Shown one piece after another: positions 48,862 to 62,716 of a stretch of 64,000 nucleotides of DNA. The notes below the pieces were generated by a model. The model was not told the origin of the DNA. It saw nothing but the letters and a program-made list of their open reading frames with translations, and did no database searches. The DNA is taken from assembly GCA_018697195.1 (NCBI GenBank), contig CM031878.1:37146283-37210282 (forward strand), read 5' to 3'. A program made the translations under genes and the position numbers. The DNA is from Certhia americana. Taxonomy: Eukaryota; Chordata; Aves; Passeriformes; Certhiidae. Each line of letters starts with the position of its first letter. The stretch's first letter is position 1.

Positions 48862-51800
48862 TATTTTTTTTTCATAGACCAGAGTCTGCTGAAGCATCTT
48901 TTACTGTTATACCGCCTATCCATTTCTACTGACATAGATGGAGAATGGGAGATGACAAGTAGGCCCCTAAAGAGGGGACTCAGATGTTGATTTTTTCTTG
49001 TGTACCATATGATAGAAACAGAAGTTATAATGTAACCCTGGAAGCATATATTTCATCTTTGTGTGGTTTTCGTTCAAGTAGTTGCATCATGCCACTTACT
49101 CGAAAGAAAAATCAGCTCTTCGAGTTTTGATTTTAGCAAAAAAAATTACCATGGGGAACCTTCTTCTGCCTGAAGATGAGCTTCCAAGAAGCAGCTTTGA
49201 AAGGTTCCTCACCTTGGGGCACTAATAAATTCTACCTCCCTTATGTCTTCCCATACTTTTTAAGAGTGTATTTATGCATGTTCACTCAAATAATGTGATT
49301 GTCTGAACAACACACTCACAGGAAACCAGTCTAAAAAGAATAGCTTTTAATTTTTTCACTATTCCTGAGAAGACACTTTAAAAAACTTAAAAGTGTTTCA
49401 CAGTTTTGTTTATGAAAGATATTACTTGAAAGTTGAAAGCCATTTTAAACTCTATCTCAGTAAGAAGCTGAAGATAATTTTCACTAATATTTTCCTTCTT
49501 TTGTTAAGTCATCTGATTGCACCTAATCTCCTTTGAATTTTGGTCTTTTCCAGTTTGTTATACCTCTTTCCAATAGTAATGAATGTATGTATGAAATAAT
49601 AGTATTAGCCATAGTAATGAATGAACTATATGAAATACTAACCAAGCTTTATTATGAAGGTTTTCTGTGACTACACATCCGCAGGCCAAAGACTTTCAAA
49701 TTAGACTCTACAGAAAAGAGGCTATGACATGTTACTGAGAGATGGCTTTCTTGAAAACTCCATAGCAGCTAACTGAACAATGGTCTTGTGCTGTTAAGCT
49801 GAACAATTGAAGATTTTGTCTCTATTACTTAGAGCTGCAAAGTGTTTGGATGTTTAGAAATACTGCACAGATTCACAAGAGAAAAACAAGCAGATGTAAA
49901 GGATGGGAAAAAGCATTTACAGTGTTTGTTAGCGTAGAAGCTTTCTGATGCACCTCTTTCTTTTCTTTTCTTCAGAAAAGAAGAAAATCAGAAATCAGAA
50001 AAAAGAAAACAGAATCTTTTCTTCAGTCACCTTTCCAAGGTGTGCCTGGATGAGGTGATGTACACAATGAGATGCTTCTCCATTTCCGGCTTTATGTGCC
50101 AGCTGCAGCAGTAAACTGAGGAGCTCTGTTTTTCTAGAAAAACACAAGCAATGTTTTATTGGTGTGAGAAAGGCCTAGTAATATTGCTTTCAGTGCAACT
50201 TGGTCAATTTACATTGGCTCCAGAAAGTCTTGCACAGTAAACTCACATTCTCGTTGCAACAGAGGAGCAAAACATGTAAGAAGAGACTGGGGGTTATGTG
50301 TCCCCATAACCATAATTTTAAGTGGTTCTTCATGAGAAGGAAGGTGCTGTTTCAGGAACAATTTATGATTTCTGAACAATTTATGAGCATACACTTCTGA
50401 ACAGGAAATTGGTTCAAGACACAAGTTATCACTGGCAGACCTCATTTATATGCAGCAAAAATATCACCTACAGCTTTCCTGAGATTGGCCCGTGCTCAAC
50501 ATGCCTTCACTGATTACATTAGTTGCCTGCAGCTCTGTTTTGATTGCACACACACTGTATCCCCAAGGTCTCTGGCAGGAGAGGGTTACACAGAACATGT
50601 TGTTCCATAGGAACCTCCTTTTGACAGGGAATCTGTCTTCACTGTCATGTCTGTCATACCAGACATAAATCAGTGTCAATATACCACTCCAAAAATAGTC
50701 TGGACCTGTTTTACCTTCAGGCAGCCTTAGACAGTTGGCACACACTGCCTCTGTCCCAAGACCCAGCGAGAGGCAAGTGCTCCTTCTGCTCTGATGAATT
50801 TAGGAACACTTGTCAACTGAAAAAGAACGTTCTGTGGAGAAGCGACATCTTCCCCTATTTGACCCTGGGAGGTTTTTTCCTTTTCCTTTTTGGCTTTGTA
50901 CGTCTTATCAGTGCTTCTTTATGCCCTCCCAGTCTAACTAATTGATTCCTTTCTCTTGTGACGCTTTTGTAATTGGATTGTAATAAATTATACCCTGCCG
51001 TTTAAGAATGCATCAAATATTGTTTTAACTTGTCCAATGCAAAGAATTGAGAACTAGGGACTGAATCATAAAGCATCATAGAATTTTGCTAGTATTAAAC
51101 AGACACTTAATAATAATTCCACTGTCACTTACATCTACATAAATCCAGTATGACTCCACTGGCTTCAAATACTTTCTCAGCATTTACACCAGTCTGAGTG
51201 ATGGCAGATTTTAACTCTTCATTCCTGTGGTGAGATAGATGGACTCCAGGCCAAGATACACAGACTATGTTGGGAAAGCAGTGAGTAATGCGACACAATA
51301 ATTTGAAGAGGCTAAATTAAAAACACTGATGATTGCCTGAGGATGCTGTATTCATAAAGAGGATGGCTAAAAAGTACCCCTTTCCCTAGTACCTAGTATT
51401 GCAATGAATCTTTGCCATGGATAAAACCAGAAGTTTTTACATATATTTCCTAAACTTGGTAAAGTATTATTTTCTGAACTAACATGATGCAGATAGTAAA
51501 AACAGGCTGCCAGGCAAAGACCAGACTTTTCTCAAGAGAGCAATTGTTTTTCCTATCACTGTGAATCAATCTGGTCTTTGGACTGCTCCAGTCTCCTCTC
51601 GCTGCAGCAGACTGGCCAACTGCGCCAAATTATGTGTCAAGGCTTTTGGCAGTGCAACCTATTTCCCACAGAACACCACACAGAGAATTGCACTCTTCAT
51701 TTAAGTCACTGACTGGACTGGAACCATTGAGCTCTTTTATACAGGATAGAAAAGCTCATGTTTCAGCTGTTATTTTGCACAGGGACTTCTTTTTACATTA

Positions 51801-54800
51801 TTGTGGCCACATGCCACTGGCAGTTGTACAGATTAAAAACAATGCTTTAATCCACGCAGCCCCTTGACAGTACTGTCCACACATCCTAGGAGTAACGTAT
51901 TTTACTCAACTGCTTCAGAATTTTATTTAAATAAAAAATCCTAGAAAGTAGATGTGATGTTCTGTATTGCTTTGCCTGCAACAAGAATGTGTTCATTCAC
52001 TTCATGTGCCTATTTAAAATCCTGGACATGAATCATTATGACTGACCCATATGGAAGCAAAGAGTGTCAAAGTCTGTTTTCTTTCCCTCTCTAAAATGCC
52101 AACAGAAGTGTAGGTTAACAGTGACTCACATTAATCTTAGCTGAGGTGGTTGAACCTTGGGAATCCAAAGAATGTCTGTTGTTTCGTACACTAATTGGAG
52201 ATTCATTATAAAGGCTCCCTTGAAGTGAGGAGTGTACAGGCTGCTACCTCTGGCATCCTGGCAGCCATTCTTGTTGGCACATGCTAGAAATTAGGTCTCA
52301 GCTAGGGAAATTTGACCACAAGATGGATTGCTGCTGTAGACCCAGATCTTTTCTCAGCATGGACGCAGAAGTACAGAAAGTTTGGGTGTCAGTGGTTTAG
52401 AAGTGGCGCTCTATGGTGCTAAGAGCAGAACTCTGTCCATAAGGAGAACATTTACAACTTTTTTTCTGGTCCTTGTAGTTCATGTTCCTTTGCTTTAATT
52501 TAGGACATGTGGAGAAGTGTACACATACTGTTGATATATCTGGTACAACTTTAGATTGAGTGTGAGGATTTGCTCTGGAGCCACAGGGAAAAATTCAACC
52601 AGTTTCTATGCATTTCCTGTCTAAATTTGGTCCACCAAGATTTGCAGCAGTGCCTACATGATCCAGATGTGTTTTTTTGAAGGTCTCTAATTTTGTCTTG
52701 CATAATATTCAGGTCTGCATTTCTAGTTACTGTGTCTAATTTAGGAAGATCCTCTGGTCTTCTCTCCACTTCATGTAGATCTTAGAAAATAAATGAAAAC
52801 AGGCATGACTCAAACAATAAAAATTTCTAAATAAGGAAAAGACAGATAGGCACTTTTGGAACTTTTAAATGAAAACCTGATAGAGGAAGAAGAAATGAGT
52901 CTAACAAATAAACTTCCTATGCATTGAAAGATCAAATAGAATCAAAAGCTGAGCAGTTAATGTAACACATATTTATTGCCTGTGTGCAGAATAACAGCAC
53001 TTTCCTTGTAGGCAGAACAATCAGGAAGAGTCTGAAAAACTTATTACTCAGTGCTTTATGGTTTTTTCCTCCATTGTTTTTTCCTCACATTCTTATGTAG
53101 CCAAATCTTCAAGTCCTGACCTACATTACAGTCATTTGCTGCTAAGAAAAAATTGACACTAGGCCTATACTGTCACTAGTACTAGAGCAAACAAAATATT
53201 AAGGCTGATGTTCCCACAGCTACTGTTTCTCAAGAGGGAATTTCATGTCCTTTTGAAGTAATTCAACATCTTGTTTACAGCAAATTTCAAAAGACAGTCA
53301 TGCACCTAAATTACTTACACTAGTTTGAAAATACTAGAAGTAAAGTGAAGTTACAGGAGCTTGGCTAGAGAGAAGAGGGTTTCACACGGGAGACCTATAG
53401 AAAATATTTAGTTTATGAGCTGAAGTGAGGTTCCTATGACTGCCAACCTGCCTCATGCCCTGGCTTGTGTCTGACAGCTGTGCAGCACTCCGTCTAGTGT
53501 ATCATCGCTGGAGATCTTGGAGGGGAGCTGTGCTGACAGTCCTGCCGGCACTGCTCAGGGCTAGGTGCATGTCATTGCTCTCTCACAGCAGAGCAGGCTG
53601 TGCAGCATGGTCAGTCGTCAAAACTTGCTCCAGTTAGTAAACAGAGGAGGAGAGATTTGCAATATTCACAGGGAGGTGTTGATCAATCCTCCTCTCAATT
53701 ACTCCTCTGTTTTTTTAATCCTCTCCTCCTCCATTACTCCTCTGTTTTAATAAGTATGCTCCAAACATGGCAGACATTACTCCAACAGCTCCTGAACTTC
53801 TTGCAATGTCATGCACAGAGCCAGACCTTACTGGAAGGAAATATGAATTCCCATGTCAGGCTTTTTGTTTCTGGAAGCCAAGTCAATGTAGTAGTCACCC
53901 TTTTGATATTCGTAAATAAGTTAGCACAGCATTTTCACTGTTGGAATTAACTGAGTACCTAATTACAGTGACAGAGAACTATTCTCTGTGGCCTAATTAG
54001 AATATTGAAATACTGTACATACCCTCCACTAAGGCCCATGTATGTCTGTGTGAACATTCTTTTAAAAAACAAAAGCCAAAGCATCAATATCACACATGGG
54101 CTTATGTATTGGTTAAAGACAGGAGAAAACTTGTGTATGTCCTACCATGAAGGTATTTTCTGTGAATTGGGCCGTAAGATTGCAATTCTAAGCAGCCACA
54201 CAATTAATTCTTCAGTTATGCAGTCCAATTAGGACAAATGCTTCCTTTCTAGTTTAATTAGAGATGGGTAAGCTCGTTTGAGCTTATTTGTATAAAATAT
54301 GTGCTCATTAAACAAGGCCTGGATTTTGTTCAGCTTGTTAGAAATGTTGTAAAAAAAGAGCTTTCTCACACTGGCTCTAGTCTTTTTAACCCTTTAAAGA
54401 CCACAAATCTGACAGTCAATCAGTTATCCTCAAAGCACAGTACACTTGTTTCTCAGAGAAAAAGGGTGATTTCACTATAGTAGGAATATTTGTAAACTCC
54501 CAAGCTGCCATGCAGATAAATATCTGCCATCATCAGATATCACTTATTATGACATCCCTCCCTGAGGGCTAATGTAATTTATAAAGGGTTCAGAGGGTTT
54601 GGGAATCTTTTTTTGAGGTCCCTGACAGCAGAATGAATGAGAAACTTCATGACTGACACACAACCTGTCTGCTGAGAGAACAGCAGGGGACTTATGAGCC
54701 AATATGTGGATACTTCTGATAAAGTAAAAAGATTTGCATGAAAACTATACAGTGTGAAGCCACAAGCAGCACAAAGTCAGTTGAAGTGTCCCAAGAAAAG

Positions 54801-57800
54801 GCAAAGCCTATAATTTGAGCATACTGTTTCCCGCTTTCCTCCTCCTATGTTAATTATTTCTTTTGTGAGCTCATCTATTCAACAGAGAGTAGTTCAGGGA
54901 GATGAAAGCACAGACATGAATTTCATGCTGAAAAATGCCCCAAAGCAGGACATCATTTATTCAAACCATACCTTCGGAAAATCAAATACTCCATCCTTGT
55001 GATCAGGGCAGGTTTTCTCCTGACATGCCCCTTCAACCTTGGGTCTTTGAAATGGAAGGCAGGAAAGACTGAGCCATCTTCCAGGTTACATTTGGGCACA
55101 GAGAAATGAAGCCTCACCAGACACAGCTGAAAGCACCCAAACCTTGGCAGAAGCCCTGGTAGAGGGGAATCTCCCAGATGGCTAGAAAAGGCACAAGGGC
55201 AAGCTGTCGAAAATTAAAGACTAATTTATCCCTCTTGGAGCCACAGATTACCCAACACTGTCAGCAAAATGGACAGATGCAAACTACAGGCTCACACAAA
55301 GTGGTAGATGGCAGCCTTGGCCAAATGAGCTCTGGGGCACGACACAGCTATCTTACAAATGCAAATTCACCCCTTTTCTACTGCACGTGAGGGGGATTAA
55401 GCATGCAACAAGTGTGCATTCAAATATTGTGTGCACAAACACAGATCTTGCCCTTTGAAATCCTAGCCCTGAAAGCCTCTAGTTTCTGCTGTAATGCTTA
55501 GAGCCTTGATTTCAGAGGCACAGAAAGAGGAAAAAGCTTAAGTGTGGTTCTCAGGTGATTTCTACAGGGCAGAAAATAGCCCAGAGACTAAACAAAGCTT
55601 GCATTTGGGGTTTGGAGCCCATTGTTCAAAGGCTGAAGGAAAATGGCATGGCTCTAGAGTCATGACTGTCTTGGCCTAAGAGCTTTCTGCAGCCATTTGC
55701 AAGTTGACAAAATCTCTGAATCAGAGGGAAAATGTAGCATATATACAAGATGGAACTCTAGGCTATGCATTTGGGACCACATTAAAAGTCTACTGAACTT
55801 AATGGAAACCTGGGCTTCAGAGACTATATGATGTCAGAGCAATGATTCAGGACTCAGCCCTTCAAGCAGAGCTCATAGCTTTCTCCAGGGCTTGGTGCTG
55901 AGCTTCTTACTGTCTCAACACTCTCACTCTCAGGATTGCCTTGTGGGTGATACATGGTGTGAAATAAAGACACTGCAATTTTGGCAATTTTATTTAATTT
56001 GTGTAGATTTATAATGACATCATGGTATTTATGACCTTGTATTTTCACAGGTGTCATGTCATCATCTCTTAGTCTGAACAGTTGCTATATTACAGTTAAA
56101 TGGGATGGGGTGGAGGGGAAATGCTGGTTTTGAGCTGGAACCTTCTGGGACCTGTCATATTGTATTAGAAAAATAACCAAATACATACCTTTTTTCTTCC
56201 ATGTATCAGAGGAAAATAACAGCATGATTTCACTTTAAGGGTACATGCTGGTCCTAAGATACATTTTAATTTCAGAGGGAGATGTCCTAAATAATTGGCC
56301 AAAATGCAAAGGGGAGACCTTCATAATTGGTAATCTGAAGAGCTAGTGCAGAGCTATTTCCTCTTTTCTCTGTCACTTTCCTGACAGGCAACTTGTAGCA
56401 AAAGCTGTATTGACAGACAACCTGTAGCAAACAGAAACACTAAAAAAGATGACCATGACCTAAGGAGTAGAGGTCTCAGCAACAGTCACAGAAGGGGAAG
56501 CTCTTCTGGAAGAAAGTAAAATGAAATTTTCCTTTATATCTGCAAATGAATGATACTTTCCCACATGGGAAATAATTCTTCTACTCTAATTTTCTGCTGT
56601 GGGAGCAAATTGAATCACATGGGTCATTTTACTGGCACTGTGCTTGTCCCTCAATGTTGGATTTCAAATACTTTGCAACAGATTAATAAAATTCATAGGC
56701 CAAAAAAAGAAGAGGAAATACAACAATAGAGACATGTCTCCTGTTATCTAGGAGACTTTCAGAAATTTTTTATTTTTTTGGTTAGGTACTATATAGGATC
56801 CATATAGTGTTAGTATTTCTATGATTGCTAAACATAAATCTAAGTCATTTCAGCTGGACTTCCTCTGACTTCCCTTCCTGAACATTGGGAAGTCATTGTG
56901 ATTTTACTTCAAACCAGACTTGTGCATCAGAGAAGTGACTGGCCTAACTCCCAGCTCACATTGTGTCTGAGCCCTCATTTTATCTCAAACTGCACTGTAA
57001 CTGTCAATATCCTCAGAAAAAGCTAGAATAAAAACGTATAAAATTTTTACTTTTGGTATTCAGGTAGTATAACATACTATATCTACTATAAGATACAAGG
57101 AAGTGTGCCCATACTTTTTCTTCTCTAACCACAATGCCATGAACCGAGACAGGGAGGACACAGTTATACTAGTTGACACTTGTCCAAATATGCTACATTT
57201 GCCTCAAGAAATTGCCTTCTGGGTAAAAAAATTCTTTGAGCACTCATACAGCCCAGAGAGAGTTTGAACAACTATCCTGTCATTGTGCCAATTGTTCCAA
57301 GCACTTGGAACAGGAGCTATGCTGTGTGTCACATTAAGGAACATTTACAATTGCAAGAGGTTAAAGGTGGAAAGGGAGTGTGGATGACAGAGATACCTCT
57401 GGAATTTGGCTGACAGCTCACAGGGAAGGCTGAGAGGTCTGTAAAAAGCTAAGAAAAGCTCCCAAAGTGAAAAATCTTGCACGATGAATATGCTTGCCTA
57501 CACCTGCTGGATTTTCTGTGTGTCCTAATATGTCTGATATTGAGAGAATATTTTTCATTTGAGACAGAGAGCACAGGCATCTCCCCATCATTGCACTGAA
57601 CAAAGAGGTACAAAACTGCTGTGTCCATGAAGCTTAATGAGGCTTTGATAACTGGCGTGAAACCTGACTTACTGACAAGGGAATTTTCACGTATCCCTGT
57701 TGTTTTTGGGCAGCGTGTCAAGAAGGATGCACAGCTCTTTTCTTGGCATCAGACAGCAGGACTCTCCTTCAGCAGAGATTCTTCATATATCTAATCAGCC

Positions 57801-57989
57801 TTAGGATATGGTGGATAAACCCTGCATAAATAAAAGAAGGAAAAAAAAAAATAGGCAGGAACTAATTATCATTTTTTACAGTGGAAACTGGTCAATAGTG
57901 AGGCCAACAAGGGTTTCAGATTTGGAAAAGGAAGTGAAATATATCAGAATCTCCAGATTTTACTTGTTATTTAGGAGATAAGAGATAAA
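48862..57989. other. Unique sequence, no gene recognised; small tandem duplication at 53688-53751
   Basis: About 9 kb without a recognised exon or repeat family. Includes a near-perfect palindrome at 49963-49982, a 35-bp period duplication at 53688-53751, and a stretch resembling conserved non-coding DNA at 54240-54900 with an inverted GATA pair. Frames up to 116 codons (53600-53950) have no recognisable domain. Confidence 0.45.
53688..53751. repeat. Two-copy tandem duplication, period about 35 bp
   Basis: The core ATTACTCCTCTGTTTT occurs at 53698-53713 and again at 53733-53748. Just upstream, AAACAGAGGAGGAGAG (53639-53654) is close to the reverse complement of the unit, giving an inverted arm as well. 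Confidence 0.75.
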
Positions 57990-58800
57990 GCCTGATTAAA
58001 AAGAACTACAGAAAGGCCTCATAGAACTAAGCCATAAAGTAAGAAAATGGCAGACGAAATTCAGTGTACATAACTATAAACTGCATGTCAGTGAAAAAAG
58101 TTCCACTTTAACGTATAATTTAAGCAGCTTGGGACCATTTCTCTATGGAAATGGGATCCTGGTTTTCACAGAAAAAAACCTCAACCACTGTTCTATGTAG
58201 TTTAAAATGATAATTTGTGTGCTTGGAATTATTTTAGGAAAAAAAAGCAGAGTAGAAAATGTCACAACCTTTGTTCTCCCATACCTTGAATACAGTGTAG
58301 TCCCTTAAGGATATAGAAAAAATGGAAAAGGCAAGAGAAAAACAACAAGAGTGGTCAAATGTTTCTGTTGAAGAAAGAATTAAACTAGAGCTCTATGGGC
58401 AAGACTATTGAGATTGTTGTTGTTAGTAGTTCCTAATAAGGCAATCAGTACAATGGAAAATAAATAACATGGAAAAAGCATTCATCATTTCCTTTGTAGC
58501 AGGAATCAGGGGACATCAAATGATATGAGTGCAGAAAACAAAATATAAAATACCTCTGCAGGGTGCTCCACAGAGAGGGCATCAGAGCAGTGGGCATATT
58601 AAGTGTGCAAGTTTTCATGAAAGAATTGCACAAATTAAAAGAAAAATCTCATGGGAGATTCCTGCTCAAGAAGGCCCAGGAATTACTGAACTGATTGTCT
58701 CTGGATGGGATATTAGGAAGGTGGTCAGGAAAAAAAATTCCTCTTTCTTCAACACCTGGCATCAGTCACTGCTGGAGACAGGATATTAGACAAGGTCAGC
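57990..58800 (+). mobile_element. Highly decayed old CR1 LINE fossil (ORF2 C-terminus and 3' UTR)
   Basis: Divergent CR1, plus strand, of the older amniote type best known from turtles and crocodilians rather than the avian copies elsewhere here. Colinear landmarks: AAATGGCAGACGAAATTCAG (58046-58065, reading K-W-Q-T-K-F), AGCAGAGTAGAAAATGTC, CCATACCTTGAATACAGTGT (58280-58299, reading P-Y-L-E-Y-S-V against P-H-L-E-Y-C-V), AATCAGGGGACATCAAATGA (58505-58524), and the 3' UTR block CACCTGGCATCAGTCACTGC then GGAGACAGGATATTAGAC (58753-58790). Many indels separate them. The left end could extend to about 57890. Confidence 0.78.
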
Positions 58801-61800
58801 CTTTAGTTTGATTTTTTTTTCTGAGTTTTTGGTTTCTGTTCTTTCTGTTTGCAACATACCACAAACTATCCCTCTGGGACTCCTATGACACAGCTGAAAT
58901 TGCTTTTCTATTCTCATAACCACAACCATGGTGATTCAGATAGCTGCTAGCATGTGAAATCTGCTCTTATCCTTGAGTTTCAGTAGGGCCATTCCTCAAA
59001 TCAAGATGTCATGGGGTTAATTTTGGATATAGCAGACACTGACTTTTGTAGGACTTGGTTTAAACCTATACATCTGCTTAAGAATTTTTCTGAAAAAGGA
59101 AAGAAAAGAATTATTATTTTGCTGAATGCAGACTATCACATTTATGTCAAGAAACCATGCCACCAAGTAATCAGAAAAATGTATAGAAGCTCACAACTCT
59201 TCGAAGAATTTTAACCAATACTGTCTCAGTTCTATGTTTCAGACTGAGTTTTTTCTTTCCAATTAGCAGGTGCTGGCAGGCTTCTTTACAAACAACATCA
59301 TATGTATTTTTTAATTTTTTGTTTATTATAGACAGACAGGCCAAGAACAGGCCTCACTTTATGTAGCTGGATAGTTCTTATTTAGCAAGAGATTTTTTGC
59401 CGAAGTAGAGGAAATATTTCCTCACAGAAAAAGTCTTTATCTGCTGTAAAACCTGGGAAAAGATAATGGCAAATCTGGATATTACTAGTTTGGAAGAATT
59501 AAATAACCCAGTCTAGCAAACAGACATGATCACATTTCTAGACTGTCCTATTATTTGGTTTTGTCAGCATGCATTTAATTATCTTCTTTTCAATACCAGT
59601 GTTAAGACTTTGAAGAGATGATTGCTCTATGCAAAGGATCCAAAATTATGAAAAATAACTGTGAAGTAGGGAAATAGACTGATGATAGATTCTGCAACTT
59701 TGAAAGCACAGTTACTATTCTCCAGAAACTGGACCACTTTGAGGAGTTAAAACATAAAAATCAGGAGTTGTAGGCAGTTTGCCCAAGGAAGATATGAGAT
59801 CATCCTGTCTGTAGGTGACAAACACTTCATGGAAAGCCAAACTCTCAAATTTCCCTCCATTGTTTCATGACATAAGAAGGCTGTACAAGGTTGCTCCTCA
59901 GCCTGTCTGGACAGGACAAATAAGCCAGCCCCAGAAAAGTTTTCATCCCAGAAAAAAGTGTTGAGCTGGAGGACATGGTTTAGCCTGTGAACTGCTTATT
60001 GCTTCTTTCTTACATGATACTATGACAAAGTAGCCCTGTCTTTGGATTTGTGACAGTGGAGCAGAAGAGGTTGCATGTTCGTTCAGCCTCTTTGGCATCT
60101 CTGCAATATGATTTCCCTTCATGCCCTCCTAAGAGACAGGCAAGTGAAGTTATTCCAGTTTCGAAACATTTATTTAAAATCTTAAATTGACTGCTTAAAC
60201 TAACAGGCCAGCATGCTGCTGGCAGCATGGGGTCTCTTCATTTCCAGTTCTGGGTTTTCATCACAACATCTTCTGCCAGGAGCAGAGTTCAGACAGCCTC
60301 TAGACACTTCTCTGGAGATCTAGTCAAACCTTCCCACGAATGTAAAGTGGCTGCAGGCGGCCCACATATTTGTGAGCCAGAGAAAGAAAGCAGGGATCAG
60401 AAATTTAATATCTCATTGTAAAAAGCGAATGCCTGGAACTTCAAGAATAGTTCCATTCTGAGGACTACATTACAATAGATTTGTCTATGTCTCTATATGG
60501 GATTCAAGACTTTTCTGATTCGGAAATCAGGGTATAGCCATGTCCCCTGCAATCTTTCGAGACACATCCTTTGTTCTTTTGGTTGGAAGATCACAGCATT
60601 GACACAAGAACTCATTGAGGTTTTCTGTTCTCCAAATACATGCCTCAGGCAGACCTTCCAAACTTTTCACTCTCATGGGAGGACTTGCCATTTCTTAACT
60701 GCGAAGATATCTGTCTTGTCCCTGCATGTCCTGGCCACTCGTCATTGCATTGTTCAAACTACAGAGCAACAGTGCTACAGAGACCTGTATTCTGCTTCTG
60801 GGAATATGTAATGAATGCCAGAAGGCAGGTAAGCACCTTCTAGGACTCTCCTGGCTTAGCAGTTATTGTGGGGCAGCAGAGGATCCTGACACAACATGCA
60901 CGTCATCTCATTCACTCTTCATTACAAGTTACATTAGACAAAATAGATCAACAAAAATAAATCAATATCTCTCATATTCGTTGGAAGCTCTGGGACACAG
61001 TCTATTTTCAGTTTAACTCCTGAAGAGTCTCTATCTCCCAACTCTCTCATGGAGATAAGTTTGGATTTTTATATCCAGAACACCTACCCACACTGAGAGC
61101 CTGGACCAAATCAACCAATTACAGAAAAACAGGGTCCTTATGATGAGGTCATGCAGTTCCCCCAGTCCAAAAGCCATTTTTTAGGAAACTTCTTAAGAAG
61201 GGTTCTTAAAGGCCATTGCTGGAGTGAGTAGATCTGCTGAGACTTGCAAGCTTTGAATCCCTTGACTTGTGACCCTGTCCATCTTGGGTATCCAGGCTTT
61301 CTGGTCCACTCTTGCTGGAACAGCACAGGACTAACACCCTTGTCATACCTGGGGTGATGAATCTGAAATAATGCTAGAGGGGCCCATACTAACTGTGGTT
61401 TGGTTATAAGGATGAGCTCTCAACTGGCTTTTCTGTGTGTGTGTGCTCTGCAGAGCCACAGGTGTGTCTCCCATGTCTAATACTGCCTTTGCCAAACCAG
61501 TCATCAAGTAGCTGTCATGTTTATACTCACTTACATACCTATACAATACAGTGCCATCCCACATGAAGAGTCCTGCACCTTCTTTTTGCCCTTCAGTTTT
61601 CTCTTTCATTGTCTCTTCTACTCTTTCAGATCTAAGCCTTTCAGATCTGAGCCCTGTCTTTGTTTTTCCACTCAACCTCCCTTCTTTGCCACTTAAAACC
61701 TGTGGCACAGTGTATTTCAGGTGGAGAGGAGTTTATGGCCTTGGGTATACAACAAAGTTGTGCAAAACAATCACAGCCTCCTCAGCCAATTTCAAACATA

Positions 61801-61897
61801 TTATGACTGGGTCTTTTCATCTGATTGTTTCTGCAGCATTGGAAAAGCCAAAAATATGAGCTCAACATCTGCTGCTCCTTGCTATTCTATTTTGAAA

Positions 61898-61915
61898 TTA
61901 TTATTATTATTTTAT
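61898..61915. repeat. (TTA)n microsatellite
   Basis: About five ATT units between GAAATT and TATTGGC. Confidence 0.8.
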
Positions 61916-62672
61916 TGGCTAGTGCAGAGAGAGACTGTGGAAATGCCTGGTTGGTTTGACCAAACTTCTCAAACAGATGTTTTCCAATTGTGAGAGGATC
62001 TGACCTTTATATAAATCAAGAACTTTTTCATGTTGTGCCCAAGCGCTGGAAATAACAGCATAGTTTAGTGGTGGTTTTCATAACTTAAAAGGTAAATTTC
62101 TAGCTGGGATGAATGGTAGTTGTATTTGTCCTTGTATTGTTTAAATTAAAATGCAGGTCTATTGACTGTTCTTAGTTCATTTGCCTCCTAGCATTGTTCT
62201 GAGAATCTTCAAAGTCATAAAATGAGATGTCTCAATTGATGGGAGAAAAGTGGTTAGTCAAAGCAGAATACCAGAAACCCACTAACTCACTAATCAGTTA
62301 TTATACTGACTTTGTCAGACCATAAGTTGGAGCTATTGCATTTCCCCATAAACAGATTTCCCTACTCTGATACTGAGGGATGACTTCTGGGACTTATTGG
62401 AAATATCACAAAATGGGTTACACATATCATTTCTTCCAGATCATCCACAGAGATAAACCTCAGTAGATGAGGTAAAGGATGAAACCAAGGGTGGCTTTTA
62501 CCCATATTTCCCATACTTTCTATAGTTATTTTGTCTCTTTTGAGAGAATCTCTATGCCAGCAAATTCCTTTGATTATGTATTTCCATTGCACTCAAGTGC
62601 ACAATTAATTATGGACAAATTTCCTTCTCCTTCTTCTAGCAAAAGAAAGTCATGTTGAAGTTCTGGCTGAAC

Positions 62673-62716
62673 TGATATTTACTATGTTTACTGATGATAT
62701 TTACTATGTTTACTGA
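62673..62716. repeat. Exact two-copy tandem duplication, 22-bp unit
   Basis: The 22-bp unit beginning TGATATTTACTATGTTTAC and ending TGA occurs twice in a row without mismatch. Confidence 0.9.
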
